Positions 11,575 to 24,424 of a stretch of 64,000 nt of DNA are shown in pieces. Position numbers and translations under genes: made by a program. This DNA is from Gadus chalcogrammus (lineage: Eukaryota; Chordata; Actinopteri; Gadiformes; Gadidae): assembly GCF_026213295.1 (NCBI RefSeq), contig NC_079420.1, positions 3,941,186 through 4,005,185 on the forward strand, written 5' to 3'. Position 1 is the stretch's first letter, and the number at the start of each line of letters is the position of its first letter. Below the pieces are notes generated by a model. It was not told where the DNA came from. It ran no database searches and worked only from the letters and a program-made list of their open reading frames with translations.

Positions 11575-13009
11575 GTCTGAAGATCAGGCATCTCTGGTTC
11601 TCGCAGGGCTCACAACTTTGCCACGCGGACGAACAACCACATTGTGTCTGGAAGTCAGTTGAGATTGTGTTCGGTGGGGAGCTTTGTCAACCCTGGAGGT
11701 GTCCATCTTCCCTTCAAGATGTGAAAAGAACATCAAGGCGAAGCAGACAGGCCTTGTCAGAGTGCCGCATGACTCACAGAGGCAGATGCTCGCCAGGAAC
11801 CTTGAAGTCTGGCTTGGAAAAATAAGCATTGGTTGAAGGAGTTTTATGTCAATAAAAAAAGATTGAACTCGTTATGCTACGGCGCCAACATTATTTTAAT
11901 AGGGGAAAACACTTGCTTACGCAAATGTGTTAACTCTCTGAGGATTCATTATAATCCATTCTATGTATGATAAATTTACTGTCAAGTCAACGGATCAGGC
12001 TCTCGTTATTTAATTTTTATTTCAGATTTGTCTGTTTGTTAAGGCAAGCATAAGTGTTAGAAATAATACACTGAGAAAAATAATATCTCTAATTTTGACA
12101 CCCCCAACGTCTATGCCATTGAGTTTTGAGCCTTTTAGCCAGACAAATCCCCCCACTCAACGGCAAAGGCGTCTTCTTTGAATTGAGACTCAGCAGCCAT
12201 TACCATGCAGCCTTGTTTTCAAGAGGAAGCCCTCTGTTGTGAGATCAGATGCAATGAGTTTTTGCGTCTGTGTTGTCGGCACAATCAATAAATGGATCAG
12301 AATAAAAAGGATTATTCTTATGGACTGGCACCTTTAATGGCTCCATAGATTTCTTCCAATTACACTAATTACTTCATTTGATTTAAAATGCTTAGTTGTA
12401 TTACCTTTGCCAACCAACAGGAATTGGTTAGAGCTGGAACTGTACTGTGCAAATAGGATCCATTCATCAACCACCGACTCTGGAATAATTAATAACTTCC
12501 TGGTAGGTGGAGGAGAGAATAGAAAGGATATACGGGAAAGGCTCTGGTCTCCTTATTTATTCTGTGTGCCCTCAAAGTTCCTGTAATGGAAGATCGACCA
12601 AAATGATGTTACCCTTTGTAGAAGTGAAACTTGGGGTTAAAGGACTAGACTTGATCATTCATTATGAATTGAATTCATGACAGTGGAGTAATGGCACTTA
12701 TCCTCTTCCTCTACCCAAATGTTGTAGCTGTTGAGCTTCAGGTTGTATGTTGCGCATGGTTGACTTGGATGTGTTTTTATCCTAAACACTGCTGGCTAAT
12801 TACAACTGTTTTTTCCTCTTGGCTCTTTAAGCGTTGCATTACCGCCGTGCCAAAGATTAGATTAAGTCTCCATTCCATTCACAGAAATCTCATTAGCAAA
12901 TAATGGTGATTCCCTGTTTGAGTGTGGCTAGCAAGGCAATCCAAATGGGGATGATGGTACCGTCTCAACACGGAAAAACACTCTCAAGACCGACAAGATC
13001 CCAAATGAT
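11575..13009. other. AT-rich unique sequence, candidate conserved non-coding DNA
   Basis: No gene was recognised. The part 12,180-12,480 (CAGCCATTACCATGCAGCCT, ATGGACTGGCACCTTTAATG, AATTACACTAATTACTTCAT) is free of repeats and rich in homeodomain-like TAAT/ATTA words. The short open frames lack motifs. Confidence 0.3.
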
Positions 13010-13510
13010 TCAGACATACCAAATTGTAAACAAAAAGTCAAAATGAAGACAGCCGCTGAATCTTGACCGAGCGACCAAACGGCGGACACGTCGGAATCTT
13101 CCCCCAACCTTTTGATGTTTTGACTCCACCAATCTGGCTGATATCAATAAAATAATAAATGAATACAAACCCAAAGACCTGAGGAGATCACGGCCCGCCG
13201 CTGCCTCCAGCATCCCGCGGTCAGTCGGCTCCTGCACTCCATTTGGGATTGCTCATTCGGGACTGATTGTGATTGACAGAATGGAATTGATCCATCCCCA
13301 ATCTCAGGGAGTGAACTTCAACACGACGGCCCCGCCCATGTTGTCCACGGCAACGCGGCGCCGCTAATGCGGTCTGACAGCGCGTCACCTGCCCGCCGCC
13401 CGCGCTATCGGGACGCATCGACCCCCGTCTGCGATAGCACCGCCGCTAACACGCCGCCGCCACGCTTGTCAGCCAGGCGGGCGACGGAACGCTTTCCTCG
13501 GACCGGATGA
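13010..13510. promoter_or_regulatory. CpG-rich candidate regulatory segment
   Basis: CpG density rises from about 13,060 and peaks at 13,330-13,500 (GGCAACGCGGCGCCGCTAAT, CCGCCGCTAACACGCCGCCG). It contains a second perfect TGATTGACAG at 13,270-13,279. No transcript signal is visible, so a CpG-island or enhancer reading is inference. Confidence 0.3.
13270..13279 (+). promoter_or_regulatory. TGATTGACAG, PBX-MEIS/PREP composite site
   Basis: A second exact copy of the TALE-homeodomain decamer, at the edge of the CpG-rich segment and preceded by ATTGCTCATTCGGGACTGAT. Confidence 0.4.
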
Positions 13511-13849
13511 TGCGTGATACGATCAAAAGGGGGCCTTCTTCACGCAGTGAACTCATTGGCTAGAGTGAAGAGCAGCATGCCTGTGATTCTGGAGATTGAA
13601 CGTCGCGAGTCGCGGGAATCTGATCGTGTGGACACAACACCACAACTCTATTTGTGTAGGCGAAGCAAGACTTCTATTTCCCTCCCGCCCGGTCTTGAGT
13701 GTATTTTGCCCGAGACACAACAGTGATTTTGTGCCATGGGGGTTGGGGAACGCGTAATCTGCCCTGTACTGAACAACCCTGGATCCCCATGCAGCCCATG
13801 CTGAAGAGACAGGTCCTTTTATCTGCGCGGAGCAAGAATAAAAAAACAC

Positions 13850-14505
13850 CTCTTTCTTTCGGCTTGTATTTTCTTGCCTCGTCGCTGCCTCCAGTTATTC
13901 TTGTGTTTCTTGTGTTTTGCCATTTCCCTTGTGTCTCCTGCGCTCCACTCTTTGTCTCGTTCGCTATGCGTGGGTGTGTTACTGTGTGGTGTTGGCGGGG
14001 CCCCTCCATTCATTCGCCTGATCGCTGGTCATCACGTTCACCTTCGAAATCCGTCCTCTCATCAACTCTTCAGTATTTCTACCCCCCTGGTCCTTCACTC
14101 ACCTCTTCAACAGATCGCCGCTTCGACCCGAGTGGTTAGCCGACGTCTCATGCTCCTTGGATTGTGTATTCGAGTTTTATACCGTATGTGTTTTATCTTT
14201 TCGGCTTTTAGCTCACTTTGTCTCTCTGTGACCCAGGATCAATAAAGGCCCATCTACCGGCCCGCCTGTTCTTCTCCCTGCCTGCCATTCAGCAATCCCA
14301 CCTGCCGATCTCTGGCTTCCAGGCTCGCTTCTAAAACCCCACTCTCCCGTGTGCTTCAGCAGTCTTTAAACCTCACCCTACTTCGTCTGCCGGACTTTCC
14401 CCCCCTCATCCATCCTCGTTCCTTGGACATCCTGTCAATAAACCTCTCTCCTTATTCATTCCACCCCCTGAGTCCGTGCCTACGTCCCCGGGTGGATTGT
14501 AACAG
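13850..14505 (+). mobile_element. Possible degenerate solo LTR (retrotransposon remnant)
   Basis: Pyrimidine-rich, G-poor text with two AATAAA words (about 14,241 and 14,436). The tail CTCCTTATTCATTCCACCCC then CTGAGTCCGTGCCTACGTCC and GGGTGGATTGTAACAG resembles the 3' ends of fish Ty3/Gypsy-type LTRs (AATAAA, then a CTGAGTCC-like line, then TAACAG). I found no internal retroviral coding region, primer binding site or clear target duplication, so the boundaries are approximate. Confidence 0.35.
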
Positions 14506-15946
14506 AACTCAGTGTCTCCTCACCCACTCCCCCCTCCGGCCCCTCGCAGCTACGAGTTCTCTCAAGGTTTTTTTTTTTTTTTTCGCTGCACCCCGCTCAG
14601 CAACACCACCCTAATGTGATTGCACGTTTTTTTATCCCCCAGAGTACCGAGCCGCCCTCCCGTATCTCTTCCAAAACAACCGGGGGAGCGGTGAAGCCCA
14701 CGTAATTACATGATGATGTAATGAGACCGCGGCGCGACGGTCCACTCTGAGGGGGCCCCCCCTCTTCACCCCCCCCGGGCCCCCCCCCCCCCCCCCCCGT
14801 TGTTTCGTTACGTGATCGCTCTTTGAACATCCTCGCTTCGCATCCTGTTCCCTCCCTGGCTCCCCGATGCCATACGAGCCGGTATACTCGTCCCCTCTGT
14901 TCTCTGGATGTGCTTTTTACGACGACGCCTACAAGGTCGGAACGGCAATAATGGTCGCGGCGCGCTCGTGAAGTTAACCAAGCTCCGCGGCCCGTCCGGT
15001 ACCGGGCTCGCGTTGTTGGATCAGGACTAGAAAAAAAATTCTGAACCGATTAAAAAGGGCGGTGGCAACAAATAGATAGCGTTGTCAGCGGGGAACCCGC
15101 AAGGATAAATGTTTACGGCTACTACATTAAGAGAAAATTACCCCTATTTTTCCGCTGAAGGCCGCGGTCGTTCATTCACCCGCAGATTCCCTGCACCACG
15201 CCCCCCCCCCTGCCCCCTACCACCCATCGTGGGGAAGCACAGCGGGGGGGGGGGGGGGGGTTTAAGAGATCAATCTCTCGGGCGGGGCAGTTAAAAATCA
15301 AATCATTATTTGGCTTCCTGCTGGAAACAGGTTACCCTGATGAAGGCCTCGCTGCCCGTTGTGTTTGGTACTTCCTCCCTCCTTCATGGGCGCCCCCACC
15401 AGGGTGAGAGGCGACAGAGAGAGAGAGGTGGGCTGGGTTGGGGTGAGGGGGGGGGGACGGGGGGGGGGGGGGGTGATGAAGGGGGTGGGGGGGACGGGGG
15501 GACAGTGAGAGGCACCCGGCCCCCTGCGGTTATTCATAAGGAGGCTGGGTAACGAGCCCGCTGTGGCGGTTGTGAGCCACAGATTTACAGCGTGCTCCAA
15601 GCCAAACCCCGCTCCGCTCTCATCCTCTCTCTCCCTGTGGAATCTATTATTTGGACCCGTTCTCCGTCTTCCAAGGTTGGGAAACAGAGAGAGAATGGAA
15701 ACACTCCCGACCTGGAACATGCTCCCCATGCAAAGCCTCTATTGTGCACAAATTAAAGCCGTTAAATCCTCGCGGTATTGTTTTTTTTATGTTGAAATCC
15801 AGCATTTATTCATACCGTGTGTATTTATTAAGCCCCAACGCATTTTTATGCAGTGTTGTTATTTGTTTTTAATGTAAATGAACACAATATCCGTTTTTTC
15901 TGTCCGTGTTAAACCGTGCTGCAAAAAAAACGACCAAACCAACTAC
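14506..15946. other. GC-rich unassigned sequence with homopolymer tracts
   Basis: T-run near 14,568-14,582, C-runs near 14,758-14,798, G-runs near 15,243-15,260 and a G-rich stretch at 15,436-15,505. Between them there is no recognised gene. A 143-residue minus-strand frame (15,298-15,729) spans the G-rich tract and reads as low-complexity proline and threonine. Confidence 0.4.
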
Positions 15947-17805
15947 TTAAAGGTTGGGTACGCGATTTGCGAAACGCCAGCAGATTTTGAAAAGACACAA
16001 GCTCAAATGGTCCTACCCCACTCTCTCCTTCAACGCTGACTCTGACCTTGCAACCCATGTCACAAGTACCGTGGAAGCGCGCAATCATGCACTAGTCCGA
16101 ACAGAGATGCTGCGAGAGCGAGCCAGCTAGAGTAGGTTTCGTTTAACAACATGGCACTACTTCAGCTGTAGTTTCAACCCAGTACCACGGGAAGTAGGGG
16201 TTTTGGGGTGCTGCCACACCCCCTGTCCGAGGCCCATGTCTTAATCACAGAAAACGATCAGTTTTCTAAAAACTCCGGCCAAAGTGGAGATTTCTGAAAA
16301 CGCCGGTTATGTGTTTGTCCGTGTCACGGGGGAGAAACGTAATTTTGTAGGTTCTGGAAAAGCGTCACATTATGTACCAGGAAATGCTTAACCGTCAATG
16401 TGAGCGCCCGCTGTACCGTATTGGTCCGAAATATAAACCAAACCCCCATTGTAGAACAACCTATATTTGGAAAAAAAGATTTGAAGACAGATTCTTGTTT
16501 TTATGAATAAATAAATTGTAATTCATGTGAAATAATATACGAAAATAAAAAGGCATAGAATAAAAACACTGCATTCCACTAAACAGTAGTGAAAATAGGC
16601 CGTACTGATGTGTACACCAAAGACTATTCCGAACACTCCTCTGCCCCGCTGTGTTCGCCTCTGGCTGTGGTCGCTCCGAACTGTTTTGGCCCGTGGCAAA
16701 GCGAGTCATCCTCGCTGTTGTCCAAGGCATTTTGAGACGCAGCATTTATTTAATGCTCATATGACCTAGTGCTGAAAAAAGGTTTATATGAAAAAGTGGA
16801 GGGTAGCGGTGGGGCGCTAAACCTTGTTCTGTGAGCAGCTGGAATGTGAACCATGGTGTAAGGAAGTGGAACACGAACGATCGATTTCAACAACTGTGGC
16901 GCGCATGCACTGGTGTAATTGGAGCTGCGCTGCTATATATCTTTTTTTATCAATGTAACGAGTTGCGAGTCTAGTGCAGGCTGAGTTTTTTTTCCTGAGA
17001 ATACGTTCTCGTGGCTATGGTTGCACCAGATGTTATGAACATTAAACGGTCACATAAATCATTACTAGTTTTAGAAAATGTATGATTTTGTTTCATAGAA
17101 TTGTATTGGAAGTCCTGGGTTGTCACTAGGGTTGCTTGCGGTGTGGACATTTTCACAACGAGTATACACTCGTCGTCAACCCAGTATTACCGAGTATAAA
17201 CGGTATCAACTTTGAAACTAGGTCAACCGCAACACAAGCATCGGTTTTTAGACCCTTCTCGTCCTTCAGTGGCTGCCAACGTTCGAAAGCAGCGCCTAGG
17301 ATTATTCTTGATTTCAGTTTTTCTCTTTCAGCGTTTTTATTATCAATTACTCTCTGAAAAAGAGTTTTCCTTCTCTTTGCTGGTGGTGGTGGTGGTGGTG
17401 GTGGGGATGGTGGCGTCTTGTCTGCCATGGAAATTGTCTTCTACTGCTAGGTCCAAATGTGGATTAACTAGTTCCAGTAGCTACCGCAGGATAACAACAA
17501 ACAGGAGCTTGCTCTGGGTCACGAGCTCTGGGTCACGAGTACTGCACGAAGGGGTCGCGCGCGGGGCGCGGGGGAGGGGGAGTGCAGTACGACCGTTGAT
17601 TGACGTACTTACTGTCCAATGCAACGAGGTGGCAATCCAAATGATTGGCTGGAGTTTTTCGAGCCCTGCCCGTTCCACAGATGATTGACTTGTTTAATTT
17701 TCATGTCAGTACTTCTAACTCAGTGGCTGTAAGCGGGTTATGATAAGGATTTCAAGTAATTTTGCAAAAATGGCCAAAAAAGCGAATTCCGTACCCAACC
17801 TTTAA
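15947..17805 (-). mobile_element. DNA transposon bounded by TTAA with 16-bp perfect terminal inverted repeats
   Basis: The left end TTAAAGGTTGGGTACG (15,947-15,962) and right end CGTACCCAACCTTTAA (17,790-17,805) are exact reverse complements. If TTAA is the duplicated target, the element is about 1.85 kb and inserted at TTAA, as piggyBac-type and some other DNA transposons do. Many fish elements start TTAAAGGTG. The right part is CpG-rich and precedes a minus-strand ORF, so transcription would run right to left. I see no complete transposase, so it is non-autonomous or decayed. Confidence 0.8.
17153..17428 (-). pseudogene. Transposon-borne ORF remnant, 91 codons
   Basis: The start is CC-ATG-G, a good Kozak context, at 17,428 on the minus strand. 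The protein begins MADKTPPSP, has eight prolines in a row, a basic AKRRK patch, and then the segment GAAFERWQPLKDEKGLKTDA (about residues 45-64). That last pattern (AF.RW..LK..KGLKTDA) is one I associate with repeated uncharacterised fish proteins encoded near or within transposons. The frame is lost after about residue 73, where an exon boundary or decay is likely. It lies inside the TTAA-bounded element and is oriented away from the CpG-rich right end. Function is unknown. Confidence 0.5.
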
Positions 17806-18625
17806 ACGAAGAGAATACAAAAATATATGGAGCTTGATTTGAACAGCGCTTCGCTTGCCAGGGTTAGGAGTTTGAGTCCCACTTGATTCCGACAATTCTC
17901 ACAACGTGGACCCTCCTGGTATTGTAAGACGATTTGGGGGAAAGAATCCACTGAAGGGCATTTATTACCGCATATATTATACAGTATAAATAAGTGATTT
18001 ACACTTTCAACAGAGCATGGGTTTGAACCAAGGCTTTTCCCACATAGCTTTCGAAGGCAGGGCATCCCGTTATCTGATGATAATCCAGTTAATCTTTCCA
18101 TGGGTTACTGCCAGGGGATAGGTTGTTCCCCTGTTACTCTAGGAGAACCACAGGAAACATCGTGGCATTAACAAAGGCTTAGCCTCGTCACGAGAGTCCT
18201 TCACATCGCGCCCGCAGAAAAGCCTCGGGAAGGAAAAAGAAGCAAGAGAAATACATTGCCGGGTAACAATGTGTAGTATGATGTTCACGCCAATTACCAA
18301 ATATCAGTCCATCCATTAAAAGCATGGGTATTGTCAGCAAAGGTACCGGGTTGCCCTTCCCGCTTGCATGCCCAGACTGGGTGTCATACATTTCATTAGC
18401 TTGGTGTGAAACCACAGTATGCTTCGCCTTCGCCTCGTAGCATCGTCCCTGACCTATCCTGGGAGGATTCCCTGAAGGAAAAAATAGAGAAAACTAATTA
18501 CAGACACATTTGCGTTCACCTTCAGTAGTCGCATAATGACCGCACCAAGAACACCAGTGAATTGCCCTCCATGAATTGATTGGATCCATATTCATGTTGG
18601 AGGTAAAACAGAGTCATAAATATCA
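17806..18625. other. Unassigned sequence with weak tRNA-like B-box words
   Basis: GGAGTTTGAGTCCCAC near 17,866 (plus) and the reverse complement of GGGTTTGAACCAAGG near 18,010 resemble polymerase III B boxes, so old SINE fragments are possible. I could not find matching A boxes or cloverleafs. Confidence 0.3.
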
Positions 18626-18630
18626 ATATA

Positions 18631-18631
<1 letters not shown>

Positions 18632-18699
<68 letters not shown>

Positions 18700-18805
18700 C
18701 TCTCTCCTCTCTCTCTCCCTGTCCTCTCTCTCTCTCCCCTCTCCTCTCACTCTCTCCTCTCTCTCTCTCTCCCTCTCCTCTCCTCCGCCTCTCACCCCTC
18801 TCTCC

Positions 18806-18838
<33 letters not shown>
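18632..18838. repeat. (CT)n polypyrimidine array
   Basis: CT runs broken by CTCCTCT and CCCTCTC variants for about 200 bp. Mirror-symmetric polypyrimidine DNA can form H-DNA. The Ser/Leu-rich and Arg/Glu-rich frames are artefacts. Confidence 0.97.
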
Positions 18839-18847
18839 ATATTGCAT

Positions 18848-18852
18848 AGATA

Positions 18853-18918
<66 letters not shown>

Positions 18919-18962
18919 CTTTCTATCTATCTATTTAGATAGACAGATATATATAGATAGAT
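18848..18962. repeat. (GATA)n microsatellite
   Basis: A clean GATA/TAGA tetranucleotide run to about 18,918, then a short inverted CTAT/TATC stretch (TTTCTATCTATCTATTTAGA) and more GATA to about 18,964. GATA and its complement lie side by side, so the array can fold back. Confidence 0.95.
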
Positions 18963-18964
18963 AT

Positions 18965-20468
18965 AGTTAATAAATGTACTAGAAACCCCTGGTTTATATG
19001 GGAATCCCTTTGTTTTTGTTTGGTGAAATGACCTCTAAAAGACCTCTAAAAAAAACACCAAAAACAGAAAAAAGGATGACCATTGTCCGTCATGGCCTAA
19101 GATGTAATCTTCACAGCATGCTCTGAAGATCAGCGTTCACCAGGACAGGAACGGCATGAGCAACACCTCTCCTGAACGCTGTGGCCGGCTGAGAAGAAGG
19201 TGCTGATTGGCCAAGGCGTCTGAGGAGAGGTGAGGAAGAGGGATAGCAGCTTTCCCCCCCCCGGCTTGCGGTCCTCAGCCTCAAACTGACTCCTCCCAGC
19301 TGCCTTCTCCACAACGATCGCATCCCCAATATATGTTCCTTTCGGTCAACAGACGGCATCGATAGCTTTCGCAAAACTGAATCGTCCGTGAACGTTCGGC
19401 TCCATAAATGGTGCGTGACTTCCCGCAGCCAATCTCTGGAAAAGCCACCATCGATTGAATCAGGTTTTCTTTTTCCCCCCAGTGCTGTGAGCTTGTGATT
19501 ATTGTTGTGTAACGAGACCTGGGTTTGATGTGTTCTGAATGTCAATGGGCCACACATGGAGGTATATATGTTACCATGCACTGTGTCTGTGTATGGACAC
19601 TATGTCTTTCAGCCCTTGTCTGTCTGCCTGCCTGATCTATTCCTGGACAACCACCAGCAAAATCGAAGTTTGTATCTTTTTTAGACCTGACAGAATTTTA
19701 ATTAGCGAAGCGTTAGAAATGGTACATTCTACTGTGTTACATTGTATGTAGGCCTATTTTTAAATATGTAAAATTAATTGGCTGAGGAAGAACATGATCT
19801 TGAGATCAAATCTCCCACTTTACAGCTATCGTGCTTAATTTATTTTTAATATAACTCAAAACAGTCCTCTTTTCACTCTGTGATATTTCCCTAGAAACAC
19901 GGGATTTGAATGCAGAGGCTCAAAAGGTAGGTTTAATTTCTGAAAACATCTTGTTAGGTTCTTCTATGTTTTGTTTATCTTCACCAGAGGCTACACCACA
20001 AAGCTGTGGGACATTGTATTCACCAAATGCATTGATAATCCCCGCAATGCTTTGGAACATTTTCACAATTCCTCGTGTGAATCTCAATTTATACATGATG
20101 AGCTCATTATTTGACCTCACTATCACTTACTTATTCAACATTTTACTTATTAAGTTTTAACGTATGTTAAGTGTATGGACACATAGAAAGCAATACATTT
20201 CCTACAATTAGCCAGGCATACTAGTGTTTAATCGGCCAAAGCCAATTAAAAATGTCGCAGTTTGTGAAAGTGTCCCACCTGGTGTTAAAATAGAGGCTCT
20301 TCAAAGGTAGTGACCAGGCTGTGAACCTGAAGCACACACTGGCTAATCAGACTCACAACATGTGGTCAGAAGGAGCCCTTTATGGTGCAGGCCTGCGCCG
20401 CTGGGTTGAACAAATCTGCGCTCCTCAATGTGTGGTACGGAATACATACCTCAAATATTAATCCATGC
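18965..20468. other. Unassigned unique sequence
   Basis: A 156-residue minus-strand frame (19,111-19,581) is one of the longest non-repetitive frames in the window, but it has no recognisable domain and no convincing splice signals. Short frames near 19,906-20,160 overlap on both strands. I see no RNA gene. Confidence 0.4.
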
Positions 20469-21355
<887 letters not shown>

Positions 21356-21381
21356 ATTAATATATACATGTATATATTAAT
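21356..21381. repeat. Perfect 26-bp AT-rich palindrome
   Basis: The 13-nt arm ATTAATATATACA is followed directly by its exact reverse complement, with no spacer. It could extrude as a small cruciform. Confidence 0.9.
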
Positions 21382-21499
21382 GAGACGTCCCGTAGCCGCC
21401 TGCCAGAGGAAAATCCTTAATTCAAGCCATTTACTTTTTTATTTTTCTAGGTCGGTAAACAATGCGACTGCGATCGCTCAGACCTCTCGCTTATGATGC

Positions 21500-21830
21500 T
21501 ACAATGCTAACAATCAAGAATATTGCTGCTTCCGGTACGTCATGAACTAGGGCGTGGCTAGGCTCCCATGATGCGGAAGCATATCTCTCCTTGATGTTGC
21601 CCTGCGACATTGAGCAGTTTACATAGGAATGAATGGGCGCCATTTTGGAATCCGGTGTCCATTCTATAATATGTCCAAGCTAGCAGCACAAAATGAATTT
21701 GCATGCATGGCAGCATGGGTAAACCCAGGCTAGACCACTTCGGCATTCTTGCCACCCGGAAGAATGTATATTATGCTTGTGACGTCATGGTAAATTGTCG
21801 TATATACAGTAGGCTATATATAGTGTCTTC
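21500..21830. mobile_element. Possible dispersed repeat (GGAATGAATGGGCGCCATTT text)
   Basis: The phrases GTTTACATAGGAATGAATGG and GCGCCATTTTGGAATCCGGT and the flanking TACGTCATGA / TGACGTCATGG words resemble short non-autonomous elements seen repeatedly in fish. No terminal inverted repeats were confirmed. Confidence 0.3.
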
Positions 21831-22056
21831 CATTTTCTCATGTTGGGAATACTTCATGATATGAGGGACGCAATTGTTTAAAGCTCTTTTGGGCTTTTAT
21901 TAATTTAATATTTGTGATTTTTATTTTATGATTTGATGTATTTTATTAAGGATACCCGTAACTGCATTGTTGGGCACACTTACAGATGAGGATGTCCAAT
22001 GTCAACGTGTTGTTGATTTCCACTGTTTTCTTGCGTTTCCATCTATCTCCGCTCCA

Positions 22057-22126
22057 GGGTATTGACATTGTGAAGAGCTATTTGGAGGACTCGTCAACAT
22101 GTCATCTCGCTAATTGTTATTCTGGC
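22057..22126 (+). repeat. Left arm of a 70-bp inverted repeat pair
   Basis: It begins GGGTATTGACATTGTGAAGA and includes GAGGACTCGTCAACATGTCA. The reverse complement occurs at 24,253-24,322 with about 6 differences in 70 positions, one of them synonymous in the only fully open frame. Upstream is a good acceptor-like tract (CATCTATCTCCGCTCCAG), so this arm could also be an exon start. I do not recognise the peptide. Confidence 0.85.
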
Positions 22127-22585
22127 TCATGCATGCTCAGCCCCCTTCAACCCCCCTTGGGTCACTTTTGACCTGAGATAATGGCAGTGAAACATCAAGC
22201 AGACTAATTTGATTTTTGTTCCCTAAACCCCAGAGGGTAACACGTCGCTTTCAGTCGCTTTGAGCTGGGAGTCGACGGACGGTGAACTCGTTGGAGATGT
22301 AAAGACTCACTGCGTAGCTTTCACCTTAGCTTATACTTTCACCTGCAAACTCAAGATAATGTCGCCTATGTCCAGATTCTGAACAGGTGTGGACAGAGGC
22401 CTACTTGTGTTTTGAAGATACTGACGGACTGCAGAGTATTTTAGACGGACAGCTGCTGAAGTTATATAAAAAAACACTATTTACAGCAGCAGCAGATATA
22501 GCAGCCAACCCAAATCAGACTGGTCTATCACAGTTCTTAGTTTTACCAACAATAGCAGACTTTCTTTTTTTTTAAGCCAAATTGA

Positions 22586-22608
22586 ACATGGGGGGGGGGG
22601 GGGGGGGA
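22586..22608. repeat. Poly-G homopolymer
   Basis: About 18 G residues followed by AATCCC. It is a potential G-quadruplex and a likely sequencing-error site. Confidence 0.85.
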
Positions 22609-22768
22609 ATCCCATCTGAGGCTTTTAAAATACCATCGCCTATCTCTAATTTTCTTAGAAAGAGACAAGCTGTGTTGACAGCGAGGACCCTAAATTAAAA
22701 AAAACATTGCTATTATATTGCTCAAGACTCGTCCACTGAGCTGTGAAAATCGACTCCTTGTATTCATT

Positions 22769-23096
<328 letters not shown>

Positions 23097-23512
23097 GTGA
23101 ATCAGGGGGCTGGACGCCACACATGCAGCGCTACAGCGCACGAACAGCCACTCACCGCCCTCCGCTGTGGATTCGCAAGGGTCGCGACGCGCAACGAGGC
23201 GCTACAGTGTGTCTCTTCGTAGCGGATGGCGACATGCCCTCAGAATGCCTTCTTAAAACCCTCGAAGTTTGTTGGTAGCGACAGCCGGAGGGACATACCC
23301 CAAATCTCGCCAATCGGGTGCATCAACTGCAGCCACATAAAGCCCAGCTGAGCCCGGGCTTTGTTGTCAGTATAGTAAGTGAATCGGCACCGTCATCCGA
23401 GAGCATCCTAGCCAAGGAAACACGGAGGAGCATCCTGATGCATGGAGCAAGAAGTTCTTTCATATCTCGTCACGACGAACGGCTTTCAGCACTCGGTGTG
23501 TCTTGAGGTGAG
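23097..23512 (+). promoter_or_regulatory. CpG-rich exon-like segment with a strong donor site
   Basis: Immediately 3' of the (GA)n array the sequence becomes CpG-rich (CGCGACGCGCAACGAGGCGC near 23,182). It ends at CTTGAG/GTGAGTGTC (junction after 23,511), a near-consensus 5' splice site. This fits an untranslated first exon on the plus strand whose promoter lies in or beside the GA array, a common promoter-proximal element. No long coding frame runs into the donor. Confidence 0.3.
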
Positions 23513-24252
23513 TGTCATTGCATGCTGTGATGGGAAAGCAGATTCGATGTTTTTTGTTGTTGTTGATATATGCACCGCTGATTATATAATTTAGCGTCAA
23601 AATCGCGAAGTATAGGAGCTGTCAGCTTGATCCACGTGGCTGGATTGACAATAACTATTTTACTAGGCATTGGGATTAAAAGTCGATCCAAGCAGACGGA
23701 CACGTCGCTAAGTTTGACCATATTTTCAGGAATTGTGGGCTACAATGGAACTCATTAATTGCATGATGCTTTCATAATAGGCTATACTACACTGAAAAAC
23801 AAACTCAGAGGCGTATGATGCTCAACGTCACCTTGCACTGTATCGGACTTAGCTCGAAACATATGCATACATCGGTTACAGCAAAAGACCAATACGTTGA
23901 GCAAAACAATGGTTGACCCTTCCATAACTGGCACATAATCTGTGTGATTAGTTTCAAATAATTACCTGTAGCGAGGATTCAACTTATGCCTTCATTAAAG
24001 CAGTAGGTCATCGTATGATTGATAATGAACAATAGGCCTATTTAATTTTGCAGGTTGCAAAAAATATTTACTGAAATTCAGCATTAGAATCCATACCTAG
24101 AACAATGTACAAAGTAAGCAGTGCACAGAACGCGACAGTGTCGCTGCACCAAAACAATGCATGTCCTTCTCCATGTGCTCCTCCATCATCGCTTGGCTCT
24201 GCCTGTGCCCCGCGATGCGAGGGAGTCAGACCGCGGGTCTCAGCACGGATGT

Positions 24253-24322
24253 GGCACAATCACAATTAGCAAGCTGACATGTTGACGAGTCCTCCAAATA
24301 GCTCTTTACAATGTCAATACCC
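24253..24322 (-). repeat. Right arm of a 70-bp inverted repeat pair
   Basis: Read on the minus strand this is about 91% identical to 22,057-22,126. It starts at the complement of GTCAATACCCC and runs through TGTTGACGAGTCCTCC. The open frame is preserved on the minus strand through the arm. Spacer between arms is about 2.1 kb. Confidence 0.85.
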
Positions 24323-24424
24323 CCCAAGCAGAGATACACATGGTTTGAAAGAAAACCTAAGACACATTAGGCAAAAACACAGTGAGAATTAAAGGGTGCC
24401 CTGATTACAGTGCAAGTTAAAACA

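Noticed and set aside
18000..18080. Minus-strand tRNA gene around GGTTCAAACCC
   Set aside because: No cloverleaf, acceptor stem or A box could be built; at most a SINE scrap.
19111..19581. 156-residue minus-strand frame as a real gene
   Set aside because: No domain, no good start context, no splice sites; frames of this length are expected occasionally in 64 kb.
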